A DNA stretch of 57,170 bases from Stentor coeruleus (taxonomy: Eukaryota; Ciliophora; Heterotrichea; Heterotrichida; Stentoridae). Numbering within the stretch: the first letter of the stretch is position 1; each line of letters opens with the position of its first letter. Shown piece by piece: positions 10,706-20,424 of the stretch. The translations under genes were made by a program, and so were the position numbers. Under the pieces are notes generated by a model. It was given only the letters and a program-made list of their open reading frames with translations. It was not told the DNA's origin and ran no database searches. The stretch lies in NCBI GenBank assembly GCA_001970955.1, contig MPUH01000398.1, forward strand, positions 1 to 57,170, read 5' to 3'.

Positions 10706-10880
10706 TTGTTATAAAGCTATATGAGTATTATATTTTTCATGTATGAAAGCATATAAGTTGCATAATTACAAGTGTTTTATATAGATTATTATGAATATAT
10801 GTATAATATAACTGAAATTTTGATTTTTAAGTGTTTTTATATTATAAAAGTGTAGCTAATCATTCTGAAAATTAATAATA

Positions 10881-11519
10881 CTAGTTATTTCTCGACTCTA
10901 ATTCAACCTTGCCTATAAGAAGGGCGATTTCTCTACTTGCAAGGTTTTCCGGTCCTTTACTAACATATTCTCTGATCTCTTTAACAACCTGATGCAAATC
11001 TGCTTCCTTCTTCACCAAAACATTCAAAGGACCCTGAAGAATCTTAGTTGGCACAGGCTTAAAAACAGCTAAAGTTTCTAATCTAAATCTCATTAACAAA
11101 TAGCATTGCGATTCAAAACCTTCAGCACTAGGCTTAAATTTGTATAAAAGCAGGTTATTAACGCCAAATTCCTTTTCAATCCTTTGAATAATAGGAATAA
11201 ATCTTGAATGCAAATCACTTAATGTATATAAGCCAATCAAAGAGTATTTTGGATATGTTTCTCTCATAAGGTTATATTGTAATTTAAGACCTTCACCAAA
11301 GCTTCTGAATGAGACTTTGTTTTCTTCAGCTGAAAAGTAATTGATTGGGAGGATTTGACAGACTTGAACAAGGCCTTCTGTGATTGTTCCGAGCAAAAGA
11401 CCCATAACACTTTGTGCTGGCCCTTGTTTGCGGAGAAAATGCTGGATAATTGCTAAAGGAACCACAGGGTGGATCTCGCAAGTATACTCTTCGATCTCTC
11501 CGAACCACAGGTTGGACAT
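10881..11519 (-). CDS. MPN-domain protein, eIF3f-like
   Basis: A complete 212-aa protein. The MPN fold runs from residue about 13 to 135: EIHPVVPLAIIQHFLRK, then SVMGLLLGTITEGLVQVCQI, a usual MPN opening, then YSLIGLYTLSDLHSRFIPII. The JAMM metalloprotease motif (His-x-His and downstream Asp) is absent, so it is an MPN-minus, non-catalytic member such as eIF3f/eIF3h, CSN6 or Rpn8. Overall pattern and the short C-terminal helical region favour the translation factor eIF3f, though it is short for that subunit. CSN6 or a proteasome-lid role cannot be excluded. No intron or signal is seen. Confidence 0.75.
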   Translation of the reverse strand: MSNLWFGEIEEYTCEIHPVVPLAIIQHFLRKQGPAQSVMGLLLGTITEGLVQVCQILPINYFSAEENKVSFRSFGEGLKLQYNLMRETYPKYSLIGLYTLSDLHSRFIPIIQRIEKEFGVNNLLLYKFKPSAEGFESQCYLLMRFRLETLAVFKPVPTKILQGPLNVLVKKEADLHQVVKEIREYVSKGPENLASREIALLIGKVELESRNN

Positions 11520-11715
11520 TTTTACAAAGAAAAAGTAGGAGATGTGTTTTTATATATAAGATTTAAAGATTGATATGAGAGCTTTATTTAATAATAGTTA
11601 TATAAAAACTCATAATATCAAATTGTCTACAAGCAAACCAATAACTATATGAAAAGTTTCAAAATACCACATAAAGCCCTAAATTTTATCTAAATATCAC
11701 ATAAAATATATAATT

Positions 11716-12531
11716 TTACTTGGACTTATCCTCCTCATCCTCACGGTTCCTCTCCAAATCTCTCAAAATCCTAAGCGTATCCTCCTTAATCTCCGCAAGG
11801 TTAAGGTTTTTCTGCAGCTGCGAATAAATTTTATTCACTGATTCCATAATCCTCTCATTCTCACTATTCGATATCTGCTTTATAATCCTTTTTCCCTGAT
11901 TTGCACTCCATTCAATCCCTTCCTTACCTTTTTCTGCACCCCATTTAAACCCTTGGCTTACAAAATCAAACGCATCATTAGTAAACCTTTAATAACCATA
12001 AAAGTTTCACTATTTTTGATTTTCTCTACAGCTAATTCATATTTTTGAATCCCTTCTTTAATTCCTTTAGGACTCTCAGCTTTGCCTTTACTTGCATTGG
12101 TTTTTCTTTAACCTCTTCAGCCTGTATTCTTCCATAAGTAAGGCTCCTTCTACTTCTTAAGGTGTCATAATCCTATCCCCTTCAGTCATCATTTCAAGCA
12201 TTTCTCTATAACACTAACAAGCAACGGTTTTGTATTTGTAATCATTTGAAGATCTTAAAGGTATTGAATACATAGGAAAAAAGCTTTTAATGATGAGTTC
12301 CTCAAGCTATCATGAGTTTTAAATGTCTTATGCTCCAAGGGTCTTTTATACCCTGAATATTACTTATTTTATACCTAAATTCTTGTGTCGTTTACCACAA
12401 TTACCATAAAGCAAAATCCCTAGATTAACTGAAGCATGTGTAATGTTGATATTCCAATCAAAGCACGTCCTATTATCTTCATGCTCTCTGAGTTTTCTTA
12501 ACACTTCATCTGTTGTATGATTAGAGACCAT
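11716..12531 (-). pseudogene. ArfGAP pseudogene
   Basis: The minus strand from ATG 12531 reads RTCFDWNINITHASVNLGIL, then LYGNCGKRHKNLG, the ArfGAP zinc-finger core (CxxC-x16-CxxC ... H-[RK]-x-LG). Two of the four zinc Cys positions are Trp and Tyr, the usual Arg after CSGxH is Lys, and a TAA at 12364-12366 stops the frame. Further down other frames give SFFPMYSIPLRSSNDYKYKT, a TAG, then CYREMLEMMTEGDR, matching the family's helical segment. Beyond more stops and shifts, a last 92-codon frame (VSQGFKWGAEKGKEGIEWSA) ends at TAA 11716-11718. At least three in-frame stops and several frameshifts leave no route to a functional protein. An intact ArfGAP activates GTP hydrolysis by Arf in vesicle coat cycling. 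The 5' end lies 37 bp from the divergent Kelch-like gene. Confidence 0.85.
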
Positions 12532-12568
12532 TTATGTTATCTTTATATAGAAGTTTGTGCTATTTATA

Positions 12569-14023
12569 ATGGAAAGGTGCTATTTTTCAGAGTGCAATTC
12601 TGGAACTGAGTTGGCTAAAATCCCAAATCGAGACATTTGGGTATGTTTATTATGTTTAGACAGCTTTTCTAAGATCCGTGATAAGTGGACTGTCTCAGAA
12701 TTAGACCCTGATAATTGTATATGCAATTTATGCTTTGTAAACCCTGCTTCTTATGTAACTATTGATGCTATTCCGGTAAGGAAATTGTGTTTAACTTGTG
12801 CGAGCCAGACAACTAAAACTGGGAGTTTGATGTATGTTAAACTCAAATGGGCTAAGGTTATTAAAAGTCATGAGGATTATACAAGGGTAAAAACCCCTTT
12901 GACTATAGTAAAAAAATCATTTCAAGAGCTTTTAAGCACTGTTGATGATAGCATTGAGGAACTCGAGCCGAATAAAAAAAGAATTTTAGAAGCTGTGGAT
13001 CTATATTTTGATAAAAAAATTGAGCTGATTGAAAAACAGTGCGAAAATGTTGAGAAATTTTGTAAGGAACTCATGAAAAAAGCTAAATCCTGCGCTATGG
13101 AAGGGAATTTGCAAAGGGCTAATACTAGAGTGGCGAATGCTTTGAAGTCTAAATTTGAAAGGGATAAGTTTAAAACCCTTGAGCCATGCGAATTGCAGAT
13201 TCCAGATGCTTTGACGCTTAGTGAGTTTATGAATGGACTTGTTAAGATAAAAACAGTTGATGAACATAATTTGACTTATGACGAAAATTTGATATATTTT
13301 AGTCATATGAATAATACAATGAATGCTTTCAATTTAGAAACTGGGAATACCATGCCGATTTTGACTAATGAGTGTGGTTGGAAAAAAAATGCTTTTTGGG
13401 GAGTTTATGAAAATGGAGACATACTATACAGTGGAGGAGAAATAAGTGGAAAAGCTTCAGGTCAAAGTTTCTTAATCTCATCTGACCATATAATCACTCC
13501 TGTCCCAGACTGTGACCCAAAATCAAAGCATTTCACAGTAATTTTCAACGGATACATGTACAACATCGGTGGGACAAGTAGGTCCACACAGAAATTTCAT
13601 AAAGACAACAAAATATGGCAATCTTTTACCCAGACCCCAGAAAAACTTGAATCTACCTCTTGCGTAACATGTCCAAGTGGTATATTGATATCAAGTTTCA
13701 GATTAAGCGAACTACTTTTATTTGATCCCAAAAAAGATTCATATTCAGTAATACAATCGCCATTTAGAGGGACAACAAATAAGCTGCTTTTGCAGGATGG
13801 AGAAAACTTATTTTGCCTTACTGCAAACGGGTTGTTTGTATCTAATATTAATAGTTCAAATGTGTGGGAGAAAAAAAAAGATGGGTTGATTGAAGAAGTA
13901 TGGTGTACTTTATGTACGCCTAGGATTATTGGAGAACGTATATACTTTTTGGCGAACAATCTTAAAGTTTGGGAGTTTAATGCGGCTATGATGACTGTAA
14001 GTCCAGTTGAAGTTTTTACTTAA
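12569..14023 (+). CDS. Kelch-like protein with Cys-rich N-terminus
   Basis: 484 aa from ATG 12569; an upstream GTG at 12557 is in frame but not preferred. Residues about 3-90 contain Cys pairs (CLLC, CICNLC, CLTC) suggesting a zinc-binding module, B-box-like but not a textbook match. Residues about 105-190 are a charged helical region (KKSFQELLSTVDDSIEEL), probably coiled coil. From about 225 the protein is beta-propeller-like, with NGYMYNIGGTSRSTQKF and DILYSGGEISG, the Gly-Gly pattern of Kelch repeats. The arrangement of zinc module, coiled coil and propeller resembles TRIM/Kelch adaptor proteins common in ciliates. Catalytic function is not evident. It starts 37 bp from the decayed ArfGAP gene on the other strand. 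Confidence 0.72.
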   Translation: MERCYFSECNSGTELAKIPNRDIWVCLLCLDSFSKIRDKWTVSELDPDNCICNLCFVNPASYVTIDAIPVRKLCLTCASQTTKTGSLMYVKLKWAKVIKSHEDYTRVKTPLTIVKKSFQELLSTVDDSIEELEPNKKRILEAVDLYFDKKIELIEKQCENVEKFCKELMKKAKSCAMEGNLQRANTRVANALKSKFERDKFKTLEPCELQIPDALTLSEFMNGLVKIKTVDEHNLTYDENLIYFSHMNNTMNAFNLETGNTMPILTNECGWKKNAFWGVYENGDILYSGGEISGKASGQSFLISSDHIITPVPDCDPKSKHFTVIFNGYMYNIGGTSRSTQKFHKDNKIWQSFTQTPEKLESTSCVTCPSGILISSFRLSELLLFDPKKDSYSVIQSPFRGTTNKLLLQDGENLFCLTANGLFVSNINSSNVWEKKKDGLIEEVWCTLCTPRIIGERIYFLANNLKVWEFNAAMMTVSPVEVFT

Positions 14024-14605
14024 GTTATAATTTAGTTGATTTATTAAGCTATTGGTATAGATTTTTTTTGAAGGTACAAAAAAGTAGGATAAAAATTTAA
14101 GTTAAGAAACACTATGAATAAAGAATTTATATAAAAACTTATGTTGGGAATGCATTTAATATAAGATAGAATAGGGAAAGACTAGCAAGGCTAGGATGAA
14201 TAACTACTTATAGGGACTATTGAAGTTAGTAGCATTATGAGTTAAAGATTCTTTGATAAAATAAATGATTAAAAACTAGCAAAATTTCTTATAGAATGTT
14301 ATTCCTATTAAAAGCTATTTGTATATATTTGAAAACTCTAAGTCTAATAAAAATATATAAGAAATACTTTTATTGTAAAATTCCCTATTATTCTCTATTA
14401 GTTTTATATAGTAACAGAACATAATAGGGTGCATATAAGTAAACGGTTTGAATTTTTTTTGTTTCAACCTATAAGCTTGACAAGCTTTCATCATCTATTT
14501 TAAAGCCTATAATTCCTCTTTGTTTCATAAAAATCTGTTTTATTCATAATTAAACTTCAAAAACTAATTTTTAAACCCTTAATGTGCTATATAATAATAC
14601 CATAA
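14024..14605. other. AT-rich spacer
   Basis: Runs of A/T with no coding frame, RNA gene or clear repeat. It is presumably the 3' flank of the Kelch-like gene and 5' flank of the next gene. Confidence 0.5.
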
Positions 14606-15175
14606 ATGCAGTCTTTCCAAGAGAGATTTAGGACCAAAAGCTCAACAATTGGGAAATCAGGAGAGCTTGACATTAACCACAACAATGCTATCCAGCGTCC
14701 TCAAGATAGTCAAATCCATGGTCCAATCCAAAGCCCTATAATAAAAACCATAGCTAAAACTATAATTGGCCCATCAAGTACCCCAAGCCAAATGCTTATT
14801 TCTAATACTCCTAAATATAGAAACTCATCATATAACAGTCAAGATTTTGACTCTCAGCTAGATTCTATAGAAACTCATTTTGAAGACTCTTTTTCTAATA
14901 AAAAAAGAGGAATTGATTATAAGCCTTATACTATAAAGGATTATAATAACATAAAACCTAAAAAGTACTATGAACTTGGAGGACTTGGATCCCCTACTAT
15001 TGGGACTGAAGATTGGGCCAAGAGGAAGATTATCAATGATAAAAGAATTGAGTATGGCAAAAAAGCTATAAAAATGCCTAGGGAAAATACAATAACTGAT
15101 TGTGCGATTGAGTACGCAGAAAAGATTAAGTATAGATTTACTATGAATACAAGACATTCTACAGCTATTAATTAA
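14606..15175 (+). CDS. Small conserved protein with a PYTIKDY...LGGLG motif
   Basis: A complete 189-aa hydrophilic protein. The first 95 residues are Ser/Gln/Asn-rich and probably disordered. Residues about 105-140 hold the only ordered-looking block: YKPYTIKDYNNIKPKKYY, ELGGLGSP and GTEDWAKRK, followed by a charged helix to about 175. I recall this PYTLKDY-x-LGGLG block in many uncharacterised protist proteins and in the animal ciliary/centrosomal protein JHY. If so, a cilium-related or cytoskeletal role is plausible, but that is memory plus inference. No membrane segment, signal or catalytic motif. Confidence 0.75.
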   Translation: MQSFQERFRTKSSTIGKSGELDINHNNAIQRPQDSQIHGPIQSPIIKTIAKTIIGPSSTPSQMLISNTPKYRNSSYNSQDFDSQLDSIETHFEDSFSNKKRGIDYKPYTIKDYNNIKPKKYYELGGLGSPTIGTEDWAKRKIINDKRIEYGKKAIKMPRENTITDCAIEYAEKIKYRFTMNTRHSTAIN

Positions 15176-15435
15176 TGGTAAATAATTATAATAAAGTCTA
15201 TAATAGAAAATGAAAAATATTATGAATAGAATAAAAATTTAGAATTGTATATAAAGTTAAATAAATCATATATAAAGTTGATTTTATTATAATAAAAAGG
15301 TTTATATAATATTTGTTTTTGTTTTCCAAGTTATAAATAAGATTCATATATGCTATGACTTTATTATAGGGATAATATTTGGTTTATACTAAACGCTAAT
15401 TTAATCAAAAGTAGATTTTTATATTGGTAAACTTA

Positions 15436-15999
15436 CTATATCATAATACAGGGATATGATGATTTATTATTATTTCTTTTGTCAGATATGCATACTACAA
15501 GCTTGCTAGCCAAAAGGTCAAAAGCTTTATTTACCTCATCAACATTTTTTGAAGATACTTCTATAAACATCATAGAAAGTGAGTTAGCAAAAGCTTGTCC
15601 TTGCAAAGTTGCCACTTTACGATCATCTTCTAAATCTTTTTTATTCCCAACTAACAACAACGGAATACATTTCTCAAATACCATCCAACTATACACCCAT
15701 TTCTGTGCAGATACAAAAGATTCAATATTTGTAATATCATATACAACCACAAGTCCATCGATTTTTTTTCTAAACAAAGCAACCCGACCCCTAATTTTTT
15801 CCTGTCCTGTTATATCCCAAACATCTAAAGCAGCATATTCCCCATCAATCATCCAAGCTTTCCTATAACTCTCAGTCGCAACAATTCTCGGCACTTGTTC
15901 AACCCAATAACCACTATAAAAACAATGAATAAAACTACTTGAGCCACATCCTACCGAACCGACAACAAGTATCTGGCAATTCCTTCCTTGAATTTCCAT
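15436..15999 (-). CDS. Rab/Ras-like small GTPase with altered P-loop and CaaX end
   Basis: 187 aa. The Ras fold is clear: P-loop-like GSVGCGSSS at 14-22, switch II DITGQE at 62-67, NKKD at 119-122 and VSSK near 153 (the SAK-like G5). The P-loop Lys that contacts nucleotide phosphates is Ser20, so GTP binding or hydrolysis should be weakened or altered. The C-terminus CIMI matches a CaaX box, suggesting prenylation and membrane attachment, and is unlike the CC or CxC end of most Rabs. It lies 20 nt downstream of the outer-arm docking gene on the same strand. Sequence alone places it as a divergent Rab/Rab-like protein and not in a named subfamily. It could be a nucleotide-independent scaffold. 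Confidence 0.85.
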   Translation of the reverse strand: MEIQGRNCQILVVGSVGCGSSSFIHCFYSGYWVEQVPRIVATESYRKAWMIDGEYAALDVWDITGQEKIRGRVALFRKKIDGLVVVYDITNIESFVSAQKWVYSWMVFEKCIPLLLVGNKKDLEDDRKVATLQGQAFANSLSMMFIEVSSKNVDEVNKAFDLLASKLVVCISDKRNNNKSSYPCIMI

Positions 16000-16019
16000 A
16001 AACTATAAATTTATATCAT

Positions 16020-17501
16020 CTATTTAAACTTTTTCCTCTTATCACATCCTTCTTCAAGTTTTTTCATACTAATCGCTTTCATTTCCTTAACTGTCATTGG
16101 TAGACTAGTCTCTTCATCATCAGCCTTATCCTTATCAGGTACTGAAGGTAAATCCAAGGCAATTCTATTTGATGTCGGTAATAAAGGTGGTGGTGCTGAT
16201 GTTGTCATAGATAAAGTTTGACTATTCATTGGATTCAAAGAGTTATATTGATGAATCACACTATTAGTTTTTTCTTCAATTTGACCCATATATTGAAGTA
16301 TGTTACTATCAGTTATCCCTGGGTTGCCCAAAACATCAGAATGTGGGTTTAATGTACACCCAAGTCTTTCAAACAATTCTTGTATTCCAGCTTTAAGTGA
16401 ATCAAGCATTTCTTGGTTATTCGCATATCTTGTCTCATACTCATAAGCTTTTTTTTCAGTTTTTTCAAGTTTCTGCTCGAGTTCCTTCATCTGTTTTTTC
16501 CTTTGATTATCAGCTGAAAAGCCATGATTTTTGTATTTCTCAATCTCAGCCTTGATTTCGTTTATCTGCTGTTCAAGTTTCTCCATATCCCCAGCTAAAT
16601 CATTTACTGTATTAAAAAGAGAATAATTCTGCATTTCAGCTTCGACAAAGGTTTTGACTAGCTCATCTATATCAGATATTCCTGTTGCTTCTTCGATTTT
16701 CCTAAAGGCTTCTTCATACATTTCAACCTTCTCTAGATACATTTTCACGCTAGCTTTTTCTTTTGCTATGTTCCAGGCACTTTTTGCCACTTTTTTATTC
16801 AATGCAGCTAACTCAGCATTTTCAGGAGGTTCTGGGACTTCAACAGACTCTTCTTGCGATATGAACTCTTTGATTTTTTTGTCCTGTTCTATGAGCTTGC
16901 CAAGATCTTGCCAGTGCTTTTCAAATTCCTCTTGTTCCTTTTCAGCTTCTTTTTTCAGTTCCTCCATTTTCCTCTTGGCTTCATCGCGTTTTTTCTTAGC
17001 TTTGTATCCTTTTTTAACTATTCTTTTCATTTCTTCCTTTTTGCTTTGGAGTTCTTCTTCAAGTTTTTTATAAATGCTGTCATAAACAACTCTTTCTCGA
17101 CGAAGTTTATCTATTTGTTCTCGAAGTTGCTTATTATGAGCTATAGCTTCATTGTATTTTTGTAATGATTTGTCTAATTTGTTTTCTAAACTTTTGATTT
17201 TTCTTGCTATACCTTCATTTGTCTCTTTTGCCCCTTGAGCACCACCGATTGCTTCACGCTGAGCTTTGAGCTTTTCTGTCATCATAGCAATTTTCTGGTC
17301 AAGGTCAGCAATTTTTTTTTTTTCGATTTCGATTTTTCTAGCAAAGTTATCCCCTTGTTCTTGGAGACGGGCGATTTCAGTTTCAACACCCAGATTTGAT
17401 TGTTGAAGATTGTCGAGGCAAAGCTGCTCACGGAGCTTTTTGGTTTCAGTTTTGAGGTTTTCGATTGTTTGCTTGTATTGGAGACTTTGTTTTAAATTCA
17501 T
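16020..17501 (-). CDS. Outer dynein arm docking complex coiled-coil protein (ODA1/CCDC63/CCDC114 type)
   Basis: 493 aa, nearly all predicted coiled coil (residues about 5-370), with a disordered C-terminal tail rich in Ser/Pro/Thr. Diagnostic is the block around residue 130-170, KLRRERVVYDSIYKKLEEEL followed by KGYKAKKKRDEAKRKM. It matches the conserved core of Chlamydomonas ODA1 (DC2) and animal CCDC63/CCDC114. Later, WQDLGKLIEQDKKIKEF fits the same family. Members form the docking complex that fixes outer dynein arms to axonemal doublet microtubules, so this gene indicates motile cilia. Length is near that of the known proteins. The small GTPase follows after only 20 nt. Family assignment rests on recalled motifs, not a search. 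Confidence 0.82.
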   Translation of the reverse strand: MNLKQSLQYKQTIENLKTETKKLREQLCLDNLQQSNLGVETEIARLQEQGDNFARKIEIEKKKIADLDQKIAMMTEKLKAQREAIGGAQGAKETNEGIARKIKSLENKLDKSLQKYNEAIAHNKQLREQIDKLRRERVVYDSIYKKLEEELQSKKEEMKRIVKKGYKAKKKRDEAKRKMEELKKEAEKEQEEFEKHWQDLGKLIEQDKKIKEFISQEESVEVPEPPENAELAALNKKVAKSAWNIAKEKASVKMYLEKVEMYEEAFRKIEEATGISDIDELVKTFVEAEMQNYSLFNTVNDLAGDMEKLEQQINEIKAEIEKYKNHGFSADNQRKKQMKELEQKLEKTEKKAYEYETRYANNQEMLDSLKAGIQELFERLGCTLNPHSDVLGNPGITDSNILQYMGQIEEKTNSVIHQYNSLNPMNSQTLSMTTSAPPPLLPTSNRIALDLPSVPDKDKADDEETSLPMTVKEMKAISMKKLEEGCDKRKKFK

Positions 17502-18757
17502 TTATTTTATTGTGGGTTTTGGATAATAATTGTGTGGAGGTTTTAAGATGGGTTTGGAGATGTTAATGGAAAATGTGGCTATGGATGTTTGAGAGAAGTA
17601 GTGTTAACTTATTTATTTACTTAGGTTTTGATTTTTCATGTTATAATGAAAAGTTGTTATGAAAGTGAACTTTATTCAAAAAAGTTTCTTAATTCGAATA
17701 TATTCTTATTATCAAAACTTTTCATAACCCTAAATTCATTAATTTTATTTATCGTTTCAAAATGATCTTTCAATAACATCATCATATACTCATTTTAAGC
17801 ATTCTTCACTTAGATCCTATTTTAGAATTATACAGTAAACTTGTATAAGTTGAAAATTCTCTCACCAAAAAAATCTTTTTGCAGATTCTACTGTATTAGA
17901 AAATTCGTATTAGATACTTTATAGGATGATTGTGATAAGAAGGGTTAGATGATAATTAAATTTGGACTTGAAAATTATTTTAGGTAATAACTTATTTTTT
18001 AAGTTAAAATAAGAACAAATAATAAGATTGATGTATTTATAATATATAAGTTAAGTGCAATAATATACATTTATTGATTTTATATATATAATTATGATTA
18101 ACTACTTGTGTTAAGAAATATAGCATCTTTTTTATATTTTCCACGTTGTTTTCATTATGTTCAGTTAATTCTGTTAGTTTGTTTTTCCACATAAATTATT
18201 TTGCCTATATTTTTAAGTTTCTTATTCTTGTCTGATAAATTCTTGTCCACAAATTCAAAAATTCTAGCCAAATGTGTGACTCAGTAAACTTTTCTCTCTT
18301 CAGAGTCTTCCCTATCTACAGATTTTCATATCCAACATCAATAGCAGTCTATACAAAATCTTATGATAGCTTAAGTAACTATAATAAATCTCATTTACCC
18401 TCTCTGCTAAAATAATATCATTAAATTATACTCTAAGATTCATAATTTACTTTGAACTTTAATATGATTTTATTTACCCAACTAAAAACATCAAAAAAAA
18501 ATATTATCCTCCATAAGTTTCTCAGCAATTTTTACTATCATCCTCAACCACTATTAAAGCATCTTATCCATCACAAAGCCAAAGCCCTACCAATTTTCAA
18601 AAAATTCTAGGGGGTTTTATGAACTCTTGCAACTTATTTTTTAAAAATCTCTTCTTCCAACCTTAATCTCACTAACCCCTACATAAACCCTAGCAAAAAA
18701 ATATTTATCTTATAATTTCTTATATATTCTTCTATCTAAAATAGTAATTTAAATTAA
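17502..18757. other. 1.25-kb AT-rich spacer
   Basis: Lies between the 5' end of the docking-complex gene and the 3' end of the CCCH gene. There are homopolymer and dinucleotide AT tracts (for example TATATATATAA near 18080) and no supported gene or RNA. Confidence 0.5.
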
Positions 18758-19147
18758 TTAACCTCCTGCAAGCTTAGCAAATATAGGCAAACGTCTAATT
18801 TTCCCTTCAGGGGAATTTTCCTGAGCACGAGGAGAGCTTGAAGCAGTTTCTGGTGAGCACTCTTTTTCTCTAAGAGATTGAACGAAAGGTTCTAAAGAGA
18901 GATCGCAGTGGATAAATTGACAGCGGCTTCCATATTGACAAAAGCCCTGTTCATGGAATTGTTTACATTTTTTGGTCCTATAATTAATAGTCATGTAATC
19001 TTTATTTCTGAGTTCGTTTTCACCATGGGCAAATGTGCATTTGTTCCCAAATTCACATATGCCTTGACTCCAGTTTCTACAGATTTCAGTTTTGTATTTA
19101 GCTTTGAAATCTGTTTCACGCTTTGGTTTGCAAGCAAATAACTCCAT
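18758..19147 (-). CDS. Tandem CCCH zinc-finger protein (TTP/TIS11-like)
   Basis: A complete 129-aa protein with two CCCH fingers: C23-x7-C31-x5-C37-x3-H41 preceded by KYKTEIC, and C61-x8-C70-x5-C76-x3-H80 preceded by NYRTKKC. YKTE-C leaders and the x8-x5-x3 pattern are hallmarks of tristetraprolin-type proteins, which bind AU-rich 3' UTR elements and promote mRNA decay. Finger 1 has one residue fewer than the canonical x8. The inter-finger gap is 19 residues, close to the family's 18. The tail is Ser/Pro-rich (SPETASSSPRAQENSPEG), a possible phosphorylation region. RNA binding is expected; the target set is unknown. Confidence 0.88.
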   Translation of the reverse strand: MELFACKPKRETDFKAKYKTEICRNWSQGICEFGNKCTFAHGENELRNKDYMTINYRTKKCKQFHEQGFCQYGSRCQFIHCDLSLEPFVQSLREKECSPETASSSPRAQENSPEGKIRRLPIFAKLAGG

Positions 19148-19552
19148 TTATTATCGTTATAGTGATTGAAAATATGATAGTTTATTTTTTTAAAACAAAG
19201 ATAAAACTATTGAATTTTTTTTTATATCTTATCATGATATGGATAATATAAACATTTTTTACGTTTATTATTATGACTTAAAGATTAAATTTTATTTTTT
19301 TCTGTTTAAGAATTTATATTAAATTTGTCCTTTAGGACTATATTCTTCTTATGATTTTATATAATTTTAAAGCCTTTAATGTTTAGTTTTTAAGTTTTAT
19401 AGGGTTTTATAAATACAATTATGATAAATCAATTAAAATATATTAAAAAATCAGTCAAGCAGCACTCAAATCATAGAACTTATTTTTAAAACTATTATTA
19501 AATTATAGAAAAAATCATCAAACCCTGCATTTCCCCTTAAAAACTCTTATAA
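19148..19552. other. AT-rich spacer between divergent genes
   Basis: A 405-bp region between the start codons of the CCCH gene (minus) and the VTT gene (plus), so it must hold both promoters. No specific element is recognisable. Confidence 0.45.
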
Positions 19553-20320
19553 ATGGAGCTTAACATAAAAGATCTAGTCCAAAGCACAGAAAAAACCTTA
19601 AAACGCAACGCAGTAATCCTAAGCTGCCTATTCTTACTATGTTTCTGTACCCTTATCGGACTAATCCTCAGTAAGCCATCAGTTCCAAACCACGACCCTG
19701 ATGTTTTTACCAGCCTACCCATGTCTACCGACAAACTCCGCAAACTCGCTGAAGCTGTAGAAGCATATCGTGACCAATCTTACGGGTACACTTTAGGGCT
19801 TTTTTGCTTTGTCTATCTTTACTTACAAAGTTTTGGTATTCCAGGGCCTATTTTTCTTAGTCAGATCTCAGGAGTCATATTCGGTAAATGGATCGGACTA
19901 TTTATCGTCACTATGTGTGCAACAACAGGTTCAGCTTTATGTTATTTACTATCAAACAATCTAGGAAAAGGAATTGTTGTTAGGCTATTTCCTAGTATGC
20001 TCATCAAAACTAATAGGATTATTGTTGACAATAAAGACAATCTTTTGAATTATCTGCTTTTTTTAAGAGTTATGCCTATTGTCCCTAATTGGATTATTAA
20101 TTTAGCTGCACCTATTATTGGTGTGCCTTTGCATAAATTTGTTGTAGCGACGTTTTTTGGCTTGATTCCTCCAAATTTTATTTATGCTACAGGTGGGATT
20201 ACGTTAAAAACTATTAATGATCAGGGCGCTGATTATTATTCACTTGGGGTTTTGATTGTGATTGGGGTGTTAGTTGTTGTCCCAGCTTTAAGAAAAAAAG
20301 AAGTTAAAGTTAAAGTTTAG
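19553..20320 (+). CDS. TMEM41/VTT-domain membrane protein
   Basis: 255 aa. TM1 about 20-42 (VILSCLFLLCFCTLIGLIL), then hydrophobic helices about 80-100, 105-135, 185-215 and 230-247. The VTT (DedA/SNARE-associated Golgi protein) core is visible: PGPIFLSQISGVIFGKWIGL, then LLFLRVMPIVPNWIINLAAP, then FFGLIPPNFIYATGG. These match the re-entrant loops around conserved Arg/Pro/Gly residues of TMEM41B, VMP1 and Tvp38. Family members are ER scramblases in lipid mobilisation, autophagy and lipoprotein or vesicle formation. Length and the PNW/PPNF motifs favour TMEM41-type. No intron. Confidence 0.9.
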   Translation: MELNIKDLVQSTEKTLKRNAVILSCLFLLCFCTLIGLILSKPSVPNHDPDVFTSLPMSTDKLRKLAEAVEAYRDQSYGYTLGLFCFVYLYLQSFGIPGPIFLSQISGVIFGKWIGLFIVTMCATTGSALCYLLSNNLGKGIVVRLFPSMLIKTNRIIVDNKDNLLNYLLFLRVMPIVPNWIINLAAPIIGVPLHKFVVATFFGLIPPNFIYATGGITLKTINDQGADYYSLGVLIVIGVLVVVPALRKKEVKVKV

Positions 20321-20424
20321 TATTAAATCGTATAAGGTGTAAAAGGGTTTTTGGATAGAAAAAATTGATTAGATTTTAGTCTGAAGTCTATGAGGTATAT
20401 TTTCTTAACCCTATTTTATATTTA

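Noticed and set aside
12557..12568. GTG start four codons upstream for the Kelch-like protein
   Set aside because: Eukaryotic initiation favours the ATG at 12569; the upstream codons add no motif.
16654..17165. Plus-strand Ser/Phe-rich ORFs opposite the docking-complex gene
   Set aside because: They are antisense shadows of a Lys/Glu-rich coiled coil, which reads as Phe/Ser on the other strand.
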